Source: Carboxylicivirga sp.
GTDB lineage: Bacteria; Bacteroidota; Bacteroidia; Bacteroidales; Marinilabiliaceae
Assembly: GCA_025210475.1 (NCBI GenBank)
Contig: JAOARW010000046.1
Span: 248,001-312,000, forward strand
Direction of reading: 5' to 3'
DNA length: 64,000 bases
Positions 36,588 through 45,639 of the stretch are shown piece by piece (position 1 is the stretch's first letter; each line of letters starts with the position of its first letter). The notes under the pieces were generated by a model. That model saw only the letters and a list, made by a program, of their open reading frames with translations, ran no database searches and was not told the origin of the DNA. Position numbers and translations under genes: made by a program.

Positions 36588-37178
36588 CTAATTGTTTCGC
36601 CACAAGGTTTTTTGAAAGATGATGCCGTAGTATTTGTCACTCGAATCGCTCATAAAACAATATTCAAATCCCAGTTGAATACCCCCATAGGCCTTTATGT
36701 TATAAAAGGCATCGATCCAGTGCGAATTATTGGCATAGCCATTGCTGTTAAAGTTTGACGTGGTTCCGAGGCCAAAGTCAAACCGACCACCATAAGTGTA
36801 ATACAAACCTTTTACAAGTGCTGCATTTCTCCAGGTTTCAACGTCATGATTATAGGTTAAGTAGGGCTGAAACGAGTGCTGTTTAAATCTGAAATCGTAA
36901 CCATAACCCAAGCCAATGCCGAAAAATTGATTTTCGAACCGCAAGTGTGACAGGCGCAGATTAAAACTGTGGCGCGCTTCATTAAAGGCAGTTAGCCAAA
37001 AGCTGGCTTCCATATCAGAATAGCCAATAGTATTAAACAGCTGAACACTCAGTGCATGAAAATCTGAACCTGATTGAACCTGTTGACCTGATGTTGGCTG
37101 ATCATTGGCCCATGCAGAATTTTGCACATTGAAACACAGGAACGTAATTAGCCCCCCTAATAAGAAAACTTTTTTCAT
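36588..37178 (-). CDS. Small outer-membrane-like protein, unknown function
   Basis: I do not recognise a family. The ATG at 37178 gives 196 aa with a signal peptide MKKVFLLGGLITFLCF, cleaved after AWA. The two Met codons nine residues upstream would put charged residues in front and are less likely. The mature part alternates aromatic and polar residues (FFGIGLGYGYDFRF, QPYLTYNHD, LYYTYGGRFDFG) and ends YGIIFQKTLWRNN, as in small beta-barrel outer-membrane proteins. It is followed on the same strand (upstream side) by a CvfB-type gene 88 bp away. Role unknown. Confidence 0.5.
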   Translation of the reverse strand: MKKVFLLGGLITFLCFNVQNSAWANDQPTSGQQVQSGSDFHALSVQLFNTIGYSDMEASFWLTAFNEARHSFNLRLSHLRFENQFFGIGLGYGYDFRFKQHSFQPYLTYNHDVETWRNAALVKGLYYTYGGRFDFGLGTTSNFNSNGYANNSHWIDAFYNIKAYGGIQLGFEYCFMSDSSDKYYGIIFQKTLWRNN

Positions 37179-37266
37179 TGTAAAACCCAATTCCTTTCGC
37201 ATCAAATTAATGATGTCAGTTAATTAAAAGTGTGTGTGATGTGGATTTGGGATGGTAATAAGTCGC

Positions 37267-38094
37267 TTATTTTATGAGTTTGATATTCTCTTTACTGATT
37301 TCAATAATTCGTTGTTTATACAAGGTACCAATAGCTTTTTTAAAATTCTTCTTGCTTGTGCCAAATACCTTATAAATTAAATCGGCCGGACTCTTATCCG
37401 AAACATTCATTTCTCCGCCTTTGGCTTTCAGCTTTTCAAGAATTTCACCTGCCAAACCATCAATTTTGTCGTAACCGGGTTTTTCAAGTGAGATATCCAG
37501 TTTATCATCTTCCCGCACTTTTTTGATGTAGCCTTGGCATTTATCACCAATCTTAATTGGTTTAAACAGTTCGTTGTGATACAACATACCCGAATGCAAG
37601 TTGTTAACTGCTACTTTGTAACCCAAATCAGTTTGGCCGATGACTATCAGTTCTACTTCCTGTCCTTCTTCGTATTCGGGCATTAGGTTGTCCAGTGCCG
37701 AATTGAGCTTCGAAGTGGCTACAATTCGTTTACTTTCATCATCGAGGTAAACATACACCAGGTATTTCTGCCCTTCTTTCATGCGTTCAGCCTGCTCACG
37801 GTAGGGCACCATCAGGTCTTTCATCAAGCCCCAATCTAAAAAGGCACCTGTTTTATTGACCGATACGGCTTCCAAATAGGCAAATTCTCCCACAATGGCA
37901 TAAGGCTCTTCTGTAGTAGCAATAACGCGATCTTCTGAGTCGAGGTAAATAAATACTTCCAGTTCATCATCCGGCTTTAAGCCCGGTGGAACATATCTGA
38001 TGGGCAGTAAAATTTCGCCTAACTCACCACCATCAAGATAAACACCAAAATCTACCTCTTTTATTACCCTGAATGTATTGTATTTACCAATCAT
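37267..38094 (-). CDS. cvfB: S1-like RNA-binding protein of the CvfB/YitL family
   Basis: Protein of 275 aa with S1-type domains in tandem. The N-terminal unit begins MIGKYNTFRVIKEVDFGVYL, a second has VNKTGAFLDWGLMKDLMVP, a third has KVAVNNLHSGMLYH, and a C-terminal winged helix is SPADLIYKVFGTSKKNFKKAIG. This matches the CvfB family, which binds RNA and affects virulence-factor or stress expression in Firmicutes. A TATCTTTG element lies 21 bp upstream of the start on the minus strand (38115-38122). Targets unknown. Confidence 0.85.
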   Translation of the reverse strand: MIGKYNTFRVIKEVDFGVYLDGGELGEILLPIRYVPPGLKPDDELEVFIYLDSEDRVIATTEEPYAIVGEFAYLEAVSVNKTGAFLDWGLMKDLMVPYREQAERMKEGQKYLVYVYLDDESKRIVATSKLNSALDNLMPEYEEGQEVELIVIGQTDLGYKVAVNNLHSGMLYHNELFKPIKIGDKCQGYIKKVREDDKLDISLEKPGYDKIDGLAGEILEKLKAKGGEMNVSDKSPADLIYKVFGTSKKNFKKAIGTLYKQRIIEISKENIKLIK

Positions 38095-38114
38095 ATATAA
38101 ATCAATTAAGGCCG

Positions 38115-38122
38115 CAAAGATA
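38115..38122 (-). promoter_or_regulatory. Candidate -7 box of the cvfB promoter
   Basis: Read on the minus strand this is TATCTTTG, the classic Bacteroidota -7 sequence, 20 bp upstream of the ATG. The -33 TTTG is not found at the expected 19-bp spacing, so only half of the promoter is supported. Confidence 0.45.
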
Positions 38123-38316
38123 GTTAAAATCTTATTGCTATGCCCGTTTATTTTTTCTGGTGGAATTTGAGAAATAAAATTAGGAACTTTATTTACCTAA
38201 ATAAGGTATCGCCTTTGATAAAAAAAAGAGAGCTTAAAATACGATAAAAGATAAGATTGTAAGTAACAGATAGACAGTCTTGAATGGATTAATCTTAATA
38301 ATAACACATCTAGAAA

Positions 38317-38348
38317 ATTGTATATGTAGAAAATTAGATATATGTTTG
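38317..38348 (+). promoter_or_regulatory. Candidate promoter of the TolC-RND operon
   Basis: ATTG at 38317-38320 is followed after 20 bp by TATGTTTG at 38341-38348, a full TAnnTTTG -7 box. The start codon of the TolC gene lies 46 bp further on. The remaining part of this 300-bp gap (38123-38316) shows nothing else I can name. Confidence 0.55.
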
Positions 38349-38394
38349 TATCGACATATTTAAATAAGTTATTGAGAAAGCAAACAAAAAATAT

Positions 38395-39732
38395 ATGAAC
38401 ACACATTTTTTAAAACGAGTAATGCTGGTCTGTTTATTAACAACAGGCTTTGTGTCATTGGCCCAAAATAAAGAAGGGGCCGATGCATTCTCTCTCGAAG
38501 AGGCCTTGCAGCTGGCGGGGGAGAATAACCGGGAAATAGTAAAAGCCCTGGCCGATGTGGAAGAGGCGAGAGCCGGTAATCAAATGGCTAATGCCGCATT
38601 TTTACCAGCGGTGGAGCTATCGACAGGCGTTAGTACTTCCAATGATCCGCTCTATGCTTTTGGTTTTAAACTGCAGCAACAAGGTGTGACTATGGCCGAT
38701 TTTGATCCGTCGGTAATTAACTCACCTGGGCAAACCGATCATTTTGCCACGCAGATAATGGTTGAGCAACCATTGCTTAACATCGATGCATGGATGGGTA
38801 AAAGCGCTGCCAGTAATCAGCTAAAGGCAGTGGAACACAAAACAGCCTATACGCGCGAGTATGTCGCTTTTTTGGTAAAGCAAACCTATTATGCTTTGCA
38901 ACTGGCGCAAAACCGTGTTGAGGTGATGAAAAAGGCACAGCAAACAACAGATGCTTATTTTAAAATGGCAGAGGATAATCTCAAGCAGGGCTACATGAAG
39001 GAGGCCGATGTAATGGCCATTAAAGTACGCCGTTATGAACAGATGGCTATGGTACAAGCTGCAGAAGATCAGGTGAAAGGTGTTAAGGAAACGCTGAATT
39101 TTTTGATGGGAAGAGAAATTAACCAAACCATAGAGGTAACAGACTCGATTGCCCAGGTGCCGTTTTCGTTTAATACCAATACATCGATTTTTAATCGTTC
39201 AGATGTGGTGGCCATGCAGTATGGATTGGAAGCTCATAAAAAAATGTCGAAAGCCGATTTAATGAAGTTTGCTCCACGCATTAATGCTTTTGGTGCTTAT
39301 AACCTGTATGATTCAGACTTTGGCGGGTTTGGAGCAGATAGTTATTTGGTGGGTATCAAATTGCAGTGGAAACTATTCAATGGTGGACGTAACATGGGCA
39401 AAGCCAAGCAGTCGAAGGCGAGCTATAATAAGGCATTGGTATCCTATGAAGATTATCTGGCCAAAGAAAGTATGGAACTTTCCAAAGCCAGCCGGGCCAT
39501 AGCCCTTGCCGAGAGTCAATTGGCGACGTACAACCTGGCAGCTGAAGAAGCAAACGAATCCTTACGTATTCGAACCAATCGATACAACCAGGGAATGGAA
39601 AGTACCTCGGATCTGTTACAGGCCGAAACTAAAGCTGAAGAAAGCCTTTTGAAAAAACTAAATGCCATTTACAATTACAATGTGGCCGTTTTTAAATACC
39701 AAATGCTGGCATCGGAAACAAGCCGACAGTAA
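38395..39732 (+). CDS. TolC-family outer-membrane efflux protein
   Basis: Outer-membrane channel of a tripartite pump, 445 aa, signal peptide about 1-23 (ending SLA-Q). The TolC pattern of two repeated halves is visible: FSLEEALQLAGENNREI near the N-terminus, coiled helices with ALADVEEARAGNQMANAAFLP, then VGIKLQWKLFNGGRNMGK and ESLRIRTNRYNQGMESTSDLLQAETKAEESLL. It is the first gene of an operon with the adaptor, RND pump, PII-like and DUF2892 genes. The expected cargo (metal ions or small organics) is not evident from this subunit. Confidence 0.9.
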   Translation: MNTHFLKRVMLVCLLTTGFVSLAQNKEGADAFSLEEALQLAGENNREIVKALADVEEARAGNQMANAAFLPAVELSTGVSTSNDPLYAFGFKLQQQGVTMADFDPSVINSPGQTDHFATQIMVEQPLLNIDAWMGKSAASNQLKAVEHKTAYTREYVAFLVKQTYYALQLAQNRVEVMKKAQQTTDAYFKMAEDNLKQGYMKEADVMAIKVRRYEQMAMVQAAEDQVKGVKETLNFLMGREINQTIEVTDSIAQVPFSFNTNTSIFNRSDVVAMQYGLEAHKKMSKADLMKFAPRINAFGAYNLYDSDFGGFGADSYLVGIKLQWKLFNGGRNMGKAKQSKASYNKALVSYEDYLAKESMELSKASRAIALAESQLATYNLAAEEANESLRIRTNRYNQGMESTSDLLQAETKAEESLLKKLNAIYNYNVAVFKYQMLASETSRQ

Positions 39733-39767
39733 ACAATTCATCATTCAAAAAACAAAAAATAGATACA

Positions 39768-40844
39768 ATGAATTCACTCAATATAATTGCAGCAGTTATA
39801 ACACTTGCCATACTAACTCAGGCTTGTGGAGGTAATAAAACCGATGAGAATAAAAATAATGATGCCATCAGTGCAAAGGTTGAAAAGCTGGAACTCACCA
39901 CCGTACCTAAGAAATTCCATTATACAGGTACTGTGTCTTCGCTTAATCAATCAACATTGAGTACACGCATTATGGGACAAATACAAAAAGTGTATGTCAA
40001 TGAGGGCGATAAAGTTCAAAAAGGTCAATTGTTAGTGGCACTTCGAAGTAAGGATATTCAGGCCAAACAAAAGCAGGTAGAAGCTAATATTATTCAGGCC
40101 AAAGCAGCCTACAAGCATGCCAGTGATGATTACAAACGAATTGAAATCTTGCACAGCACACAAAGTGCCACACAAAAAGAACTGGATGATATCACTGTAC
40201 ATCGTGAAATGACCAGGGCTCAATTGGAGGCTGCACAAAAAGCAAAAGATGAGGTGCTTGAAATGTTATCGTATGCAAATATTCGCGCCCCTTACAACGG
40301 TGTTATCACGCAGAAATTTGTGGATAGTGGCGACATGGCCAATCCGGGCATGCCATTATTAGCTATCGAAGCACCGGGTCTATTTGAAGTGATTGCCAAG
40401 GTGCCGGAATCGGAAATTCATAAAGTGGAAAAAGGCGATCAGGTGGAGGTATTAATCGATGCCTGTGAAAAAGCCATTATGGGGGAAATAGCCCACATTA
40501 GTCCTTCTAGCCGGTTTTCCGGATCGCAGTTTGATGCACGCATTACCCTGCAGCCTGATGAGCAACAAAAAGAAGCTATTCGAAGCGGCGTATTTGCCAA
40601 TGTAAATCACCTAAAAGGTGAAGAAGAAAAACTACTGGTACCGAGTGATATGCTTGTGGAACGAGGTCAGTTGCAGGGCGTTTGGACAGTCAGTCAGGCC
40701 AACCAGGCTTTATTGCGCTGGGTGCGTTTGGGTAAAACCTATGGTGATAAAACCGAGATTCTTTCCGGTTTAAATGAAGGCAGTCAGCTTATCATTTCGG
40801 TTGACGGTCGCCTGATTGATGGTGCTCAATTACAACTTAACTAA
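39768..40844 (+). CDS. RND efflux periplasmic adaptor (MFP) lipoprotein
   Basis: Adaptor of 358 aa. The lipobox Q-A-C at residue 20 is followed by a Gly/Asn/Lys spacer. The lipoyl-like half-motif GQIQKVYVNEGDKVQKGQLL lies near 68-87, a helical hairpin with KAAYKHASDDYKRI follows, and then IRAPYNGVITQKFVDSGDMA. It bridges the inner-membrane pump and TolC. It lies between these two genes with gaps of 35 and 26 bp. No metal-binding His or Met cluster is evident, so it is not clearly a heavy-metal adaptor. Confidence 0.9.
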   Translation: MNSLNIIAAVITLAILTQACGGNKTDENKNNDAISAKVEKLELTTVPKKFHYTGTVSSLNQSTLSTRIMGQIQKVYVNEGDKVQKGQLLVALRSKDIQAKQKQVEANIIQAKAAYKHASDDYKRIEILHSTQSATQKELDDITVHREMTRAQLEAAQKAKDEVLEMLSYANIRAPYNGVITQKFVDSGDMANPGMPLLAIEAPGLFEVIAKVPESEIHKVEKGDQVEVLIDACEKAIMGEIAHISPSSRFSGSQFDARITLQPDEQQKEAIRSGVFANVNHLKGEEEKLLVPSDMLVERGQLQGVWTVSQANQALLRWVRLGKTYGDKTEILSGLNEGSQLIISVDGRLIDGAQLQLN

Positions 40845-40870
40845 TGTTCCAAACCTGAAAATTTAGAATT

Positions 40871-43800
40871 ATGAAAACTGGATTTGCCGGGACATTAGCC
40901 CGGATGTTTATAAAATCAAAACTGACACCTTTATTAATGGTCGCTTTTATGATCATTGGTGTATACAGTTCATACCTTACACCTCGCGAAGAGGAGCCGC
41001 AGATTGACGTTCCCATAGCCGATATTTTCGTCGGCTATCCGGGAGCCAGTCCCAAAGAAATTGAGTCGAAAGTGGTAAAGCCCATCGAAAAGATTGTGTC
41101 CAATGTAAAGGGAGTTGAGTATGTTTACTCGCAATCTTTGAATGAGCAAGCCATGTTAATTGTTCAGTTTTATGTGGGTGAAGATGTGGAGAGAAGCCTC
41201 GTTAAGCTGTATAACGAAATCATAAAGAACATGGATCAGATGCCGCAAGGTGTCACCATGCCTTTGGTAAAGACGCGTTCCATTGATGATGTGCCGGTAA
41301 TAGGATTAACCTTGTGGAGCGAAAACTACGATGATTACCAGTTGAAGCGCGTGGCTCAGGAGCTGACTTCGGAGATTGAGAAAATTACCGATGTATCGGA
41401 AACAAAAGTTATTGGTGGTCGCAACCGCGAGATACAGGTGGTGCTGAACAGAGATAAGATGGCGGCCTTTGGTGTTGATCCTTTATTGATTACCCAGCAG
41501 TTACAGGCGGCTAACCAGCAAGTGTCGGCCGGAAGTTTTAATAGTGCCAATGCTGAATATGCGGTTCGTACCGGTAAGTTTTTTGAAAATGCCGATGAGG
41601 TGGCAAACCTCGTAATTGGCGTGCATCAAAATTCTCCAGTTTATTTGCATCAGGTAGCACAGGTAGAAGATGGTCCTGAATTACCCAATTCTTACGTAGC
41701 TTTTGGTTATGGTGTCGCCAGCGAGAATAAAGAGACTTTCACCGCTGAGTATCCGGCAGTAACCATCTCCATTGCCAAGCGCAGAGGAACCGATGCCATG
41801 CGATTGGCCGATCAGATCACGGATAAAATAGAGGTATTGCGCGAAGAGCTATTGCCAGCTGATATACAAGTTGAGGTGACCCGTAATTATGGCGAAACAG
41901 CCTCCGACAAAGTAGGTGAGTTGTTAATGCACCTTTTGGGAGCGATTGTAGCAGTAACCTTTGTGGTAATGTTGGCCATGGGCTGGCGAGGCGGATTGGT
42001 GGTATTTATATCCGTACCCATCACCTTTGCCTTAACCATGTTCAGTTATTATTTCCTGGATTATACCTTAAACCGTATTACCTTATTTGCATTGGTATTT
42101 GTAACCGGTATAGTGGTGGACGACTCCATTATTATTGCCGAAAATATGCACCGCCATTTCAAGATGAAACAATTGCCTTTCTGGCAGGCTGCCTTGCGTT
42201 CCATCGATGAGGTGGGTAACCCAACCATTTTGGCAACTTTTACCGTTATTGCGGCAGTGATTCCAATGGTGTTTGTATCGGGTATGATGGGACCTTATAT
42301 GAGTCCGATGCCAATTGGTGCATCCATTGCCATGATTTTCTCGTTGTTGGTAGCCTTGATGATCACACCATGGCTGGCCTATCGCTTATTAAAGCACGAC
42401 GATGGCAATGAGAAGGAAAAAGATTATTCGCTGGAGAAAACACTGATTTACCGCCTGTATAATAAAACAATGCGCCCTATGATCGATAACTCGATGAAGC
42501 GCTGGGTATTTATAATTGGAGTAACGGTATTGCTATTTGCTTCAGCCAGTTTGTTCCTGTTCAAAGTAGTAACGGTTAAGATATTGCCTTTTGATAATAA
42601 GAATGAGTTTCAGGTGGTAATTGATATGCCGGAAGGAACCACTCTGGAGGAGACTGCCAATGTTACCAAGGAACTGGCAGCCTATCTGCGCAATCACGAG
42701 CTGGTAACTAACTATCAGACTTATGTAGGATCATCGGCACCAATTAATTTTAACGGATTGGTACGTCATTACGATTTACGCAGAGGCTCTAATGTGGCCG
42801 ATATACAGGTGAATCTTGTATCGAAGAAAGAACGTGACTTGCAGTCGCACGACATTGCCAAGGAACTGCGTCCGGGCTTGCAGGCCATTGCCAAACAGTT
42901 TAATGCCAATGTTAAGGTGGTGGAAGTACCACCAGGACCACCGGTTATGTCAACCCTGGTAGCTGAGGTATACGGACCGGATTATGAAGCACAACGAAAT
43001 GTTGCCACACAGGTGAAGCAATTATTTGCCCAAACCGAGAGTGTGGTCGATGTGGACTGGATGATGGAAGATGATCAGGTGGAATATTCCTTTGATGTGG
43101 ATAAGGAAAAGGCCATGCTGGCCGGTATTGCGCCACAACAGATTATTCAGGCCGTTAACATGGCTTTGCGAGGTGCCAATGTATCGCAGCTGTATGCCGA
43201 GAACGATCATCAGCAGGTGGGCATCAAATTAAGATTGGATGAGAGTAACCGAACCAATCTGGATGATCTTAAGAAAATCAGTTTGAAATCGCAACGCGGT
43301 GATATGGTGACCATTGGTGATTTGGTAAATATTCGCCAGGAGGTAAAGGAGAAGAGTATTTTCCGCAAAAATCAAAAGCAGGTGGTGTATGTCACTGCCG
43401 ATGTGGCCGGGGATTTGGAGAGTCCGGTATATGCCATTCTGGATATGAGTGAGCGCATGGGCGAGATTGAACTGCCTGCTGGCTACACCATTGAAGAGTT
43501 TTATAACGGACAGCCTTTTGTGGAGAATAATTTCGGATTAAAGTGGGACGGCGAATGGCAGATTACCTACGAGGTATTTCGTGACCTTGGTACAGCCTTT
43601 GCGGTGGTGTTGGTGATTATATACATGCTGATTGTAGGCTGGTTCCAAAATCTGAAAGTACCGTTTGTAATGATGGTGGCCATCCCATTGTCATTGGTAG
43701 GGATTGTACTGGGGCACTTGATGCTGGATGCTTTTTTTACAGCTACATCCATGATTGGTATGATTGCCCTGGCGGGTATCATGGTGCGGAACTCCATTCT

Positions 43801-44137
43801 GCTCATCGACTTTGTTAATATCCGGCTGAACGAGGGCGTGGCCTTACGTGAAGCCGTTATTGAAGCAGGTGCTGTGCGTACCACACCAATCCTTTTAACC
43901 GCAGGAACCGTGGTGATAGGAGCCGTGGTAATACTGTTTGATCCGATTTTCCAGGGGCTGGCCATTTCCTTGATGGGAGGTACCATTGCTTCCACCTTCT
44001 TAACGCTCATCATCGTTCCATTGATTTATTACATGACGGAGCGTAAAAAGTACGAAGGAGAGAAAATGGAAGAATTACCAGGCAATGGCCAGGTGAGTCC
44101 GGAATTGTTGGAGGAAGTTGTAGAGAATAATAATTAA
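40871..44137 (+). CDS. RND-type efflux pump, inner-membrane permease
   Basis: Pump of 1088 aa with the RND layout: TM1 near residue 20, a first periplasmic domain, TM2-6 with FVTGIVVDDSIIIAENMHRHF carrying the Asp pair that transports protons, a second periplasmic domain, and TM8-12 with LAGIMVRNSILLIDFVN. Porter motifs (GYPGASPKEIESKVVKPIEK and RSIDDVPVIGLTLW) are present. Its substrate class (metal or organic) is not clear from these motifs. It belongs to the tripartite operon; the two small downstream genes are discussed separately. Confidence 0.93.
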   Translation: MKTGFAGTLARMFIKSKLTPLLMVAFMIIGVYSSYLTPREEEPQIDVPIADIFVGYPGASPKEIESKVVKPIEKIVSNVKGVEYVYSQSLNEQAMLIVQFYVGEDVERSLVKLYNEIIKNMDQMPQGVTMPLVKTRSIDDVPVIGLTLWSENYDDYQLKRVAQELTSEIEKITDVSETKVIGGRNREIQVVLNRDKMAAFGVDPLLITQQLQAANQQVSAGSFNSANAEYAVRTGKFFENADEVANLVIGVHQNSPVYLHQVAQVEDGPELPNSYVAFGYGVASENKETFTAEYPAVTISIAKRRGTDAMRLADQITDKIEVLREELLPADIQVEVTRNYGETASDKVGELLMHLLGAIVAVTFVVMLAMGWRGGLVVFISVPITFALTMFSYYFLDYTLNRITLFALVFVTGIVVDDSIIIAENMHRHFKMKQLPFWQAALRSIDEVGNPTILATFTVIAAVIPMVFVSGMMGPYMSPMPIGASIAMIFSLLVALMITPWLAYRLLKHDDGNEKEKDYSLEKTLIYRLYNKTMRPMIDNSMKRWVFIIGVTVLLFASASLFLFKVVTVKILPFDNKNEFQVVIDMPEGTTLEETANVTKELAAYLRNHELVTNYQTYVGSSAPINFNGLVRHYDLRRGSNVADIQVNLVSKKERDLQSHDIAKELRPGLQAIAKQFNANVKVVEVPPGPPVMSTLVAEVYGPDYEAQRNVATQVKQLFAQTESVVDVDWMMEDDQVEYSFDVDKEKAMLAGIAPQQIIQAVNMALRGANVSQLYAENDHQQVGIKLRLDESNRTNLDDLKKISLKSQRGDMVTIGDLVNIRQEVKEKSIFRKNQKQVVYVTADVAGDLESPVYAILDMSERMGEIELPAGYTIEEFYNGQPFVENNFGLKWDGEWQITYEVFRDLGTAFAVVLVIIYMLIVGWFQNLKVPFVMMVAIPLSLVGIVLGHLMLDAFFTATSMIGMIALAGIMVRNSILLIDFVNIRLNEGVALREAVIEAGAVRTTPILLTAGTVVIGAVVILFDPIFQGLAISLMGGTIASTFLTLIIVPLIYYMTERKKYEGEKMEELPGNGQVSPELLEEVVENNN

Positions 44138-44212
44138 TAATGAACGGTGCCTGGTGCTTCTTACGAGAAGTAATTATGCTCCAGGCACTGTGCACCAAGC
44201 ACTAAAATAAAT

Positions 44213-44515
44213 ATGAAACTATTGATCGCTATAACTGTCGCTGAATACCGAGAGCGACTCCAGGAATTTTTTAGTGAGCACCAGGTGGCTTACTACAATG
44301 AAATAGAAATGAAAGGCATGCGCAAACTCGAAAAGCAACATCGCCTCGGTAATTGGTTCGGGCAAGGAACCATGGGTGTTGATAACATTGCTTTTCTCTC
44401 ATTTGTGGGAAATGAGCAAGCCGATAGCTTATTAAATAAACTATTGCAATGCAAAGCCGAAATGCCGCAGTGTAACATTAATGCTTATGTGATTGATGTC
44501 GAGAAAGGGGTGTGA
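44213..44515 (+). CDS. PII-like small protein (possible PII-NG) downstream of RND pump
   Basis: Protein of 100 aa with a pattern of the ferredoxin-like PII/CutA fold: beta strand MKLLIAITVAEY, helix, NEIEMKGMRK (strand with a T-loop-like basic segment), GVDNIAFLSFVGNEQADSLLNKL and a final INAYVIDVEKGV strand. PII-like proteins of the PII-NG type are reported next to CusABC-type RND pumps. The position fits this, 75 bp after the pump gene. A sensor of metal or nucleotide state is plausible but inferred. Confidence 0.6.
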   Translation: MKLLIAITVAEYRERLQEFFSEHQVAYYNEIEMKGMRKLEKQHRLGNWFGQGTMGVDNIAFLSFVGNEQADSLLNKLLQCKAEMPQCNINAYVIDVEKGV

Positions 44516-44653
44516 TGATTTGAGAAGGGAGAAGAGAGAAGATCTAAGTCCAAAGTTGAAGTGGATGATAAGTTGTACCTGGATTTTAATAAAATAATTA
44601 AAAGGAAAATAACCACTGGCAGTTGAGAATGCTGTCAGATAAAGTAAAAAATC

Positions 44654-44839
44654 ATGCAAGAAAGAATCGTCAGAGCAATGGCTGGCACCTTAGTGTTAAC
44701 CAGTATTTTATTAGCCGCGTTTGTGAATATCAATTGGTTGTTTTTAGCCGGTTTTGTGGCCCTTAATCTGATTCAGTCGTCCATAAGCAAATGGTGTCTG
44801 ATGAATGATATTTTAACAAAACTGGGAGTGCCGAAATAA
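44654..44839 (+). CDS. DUF2892 (YgaP-like) membrane protein
   Basis: Protein of 61 aa with two hydrophobic helices: AGTLVLTSILLAAFVNI and WLFLAGFVALNLIQSS, then SKWCLMNDILTKLGVP. This matches the DUF2892/YgaP transmembrane family, which is often found near sulfur-transfer and efflux genes. The Cys in SKWCLMND is a typical conserved residue of this family. It closes the efflux operon. The 138-bp gap before it contains only AG-rich, repeat-like sequence. Confidence 0.78.
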   Translation: MQERIVRAMAGTLVLTSILLAAFVNINWLFLAGFVALNLIQSSISKWCLMNDILTKLGVPK

Positions 44840-44965
44840 CCGGCTTATTGCGTTAATGCGCAATAAAAGACTTACAGTTTGAGACTTAAAAGCAATGTCG
44901 CCAGTTGCCACAAGTCTTAAATTGGTAAGTGTAGTATGTTGTCCATATTTTTTGTTTGTGAATGA

Positions 44966-45000
44966 AAAGCCCCCACCTGTGCAATGCAGGCGAGGGCTTT
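44966..45000. terminator. Bidirectional terminator
   Basis: AAAGCCC and GGGCTTT arms, with CACCTG/CAGGCG inside and a seven-base loop. Read on the minus strand it is followed by TTTTCATTC, so it may end both the efflux operon and the convergent 45015 gene. Confidence 0.6.
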
Positions 45001-45014
45001 AGTTTTCAGGATTC

Positions 45015-45557
45015 TTACTCTTTAATCCCATCACATTTTAATGGCTCATTGTTTTTTATTGCCTCTTTATATTTTAGCATTCTTTCTTTACGCAGCTCCT
45101 TTAAATCTGCTCGATTGACTACTATATTCATTCCCTCTGATGGTTTTGTTCCGCATGCATAAGCTTGTTTTTTATCAATTTCAACAACACAAGCCTTACA
45201 GCATCCTTGTTTTCTTTTGGCAAAATAACATGGTGCCGGTATAGTAATGCCAGCCGCTTTAGCAATATCTACAATATTCATTGAAGAGTCAGTTACAGTA
45301 ATGCTCTTACTGTCAATTTCAATCTCAAATTCTTCGTTTTCCGACTTAGTCTGTTTTTGACTCTCCACTGTTTCTGTGTTACAATCACAATTGCAATCAC
45401 AATTTTGTTCATTATCGGGAGAACAACAGGCGGCGCTTACATCATTTGTAATCGAGCTTTCGCAGCAAGAATCTCCTTCAGAACTGCAGCACTCCACATT
45501 ATTTATAGGTTTAACGGCGCTAAAATCTTTTTCAGAACAGCATTTTTCTTTTGTCAT
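45015..45557 (-). CDS. Cys-rich protein with [2Fe-2S] (NuoG/HydA-like) domain
   Basis: Protein of 180 aa. Residues 1-60 hold twelve cysteines: four CC pairs (6/7, 23/24, 31/32, 44/45) and CDCNCDC at 53-59. An acidic linker follows, then a [2Fe-2S] domain with C-Y-F-A-K-R-K-Q-G-C-C-K-A-C-V-V-E and a later C-G. This resembles the N-terminal domain of HydA or NuoG (C...C-x2-C...C). The C-terminus NNEPLKCDGIKE is Cys-containing too. It sits directly downstream of a SigZ-like sigma gene. A metal or redox role is likely; no close family is known to me. Confidence 0.65.
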   Translation of the reverse strand: MTKEKCCSEKDFSAVKPINNVECCSSEGDSCCESSITNDVSAACCSPDNEQNCDCNCDCNTETVESQKQTKSENEEFEIEIDSKSITVTDSSMNIVDIAKAAGITIPAPCYFAKRKQGCCKACVVEIDKKQAYACGTKPSEGMNIVVNRADLKELRKERMLKYKEAIKNNEPLKCDGIKE

Positions 45558-45639
45558 GATAATATTTTTAGATTATACTTTTGAGTTCTAAACTCTTTTC
45601 AATCTAATAGACGGGAAGAATAAAAAAGGACGCAGAAGT

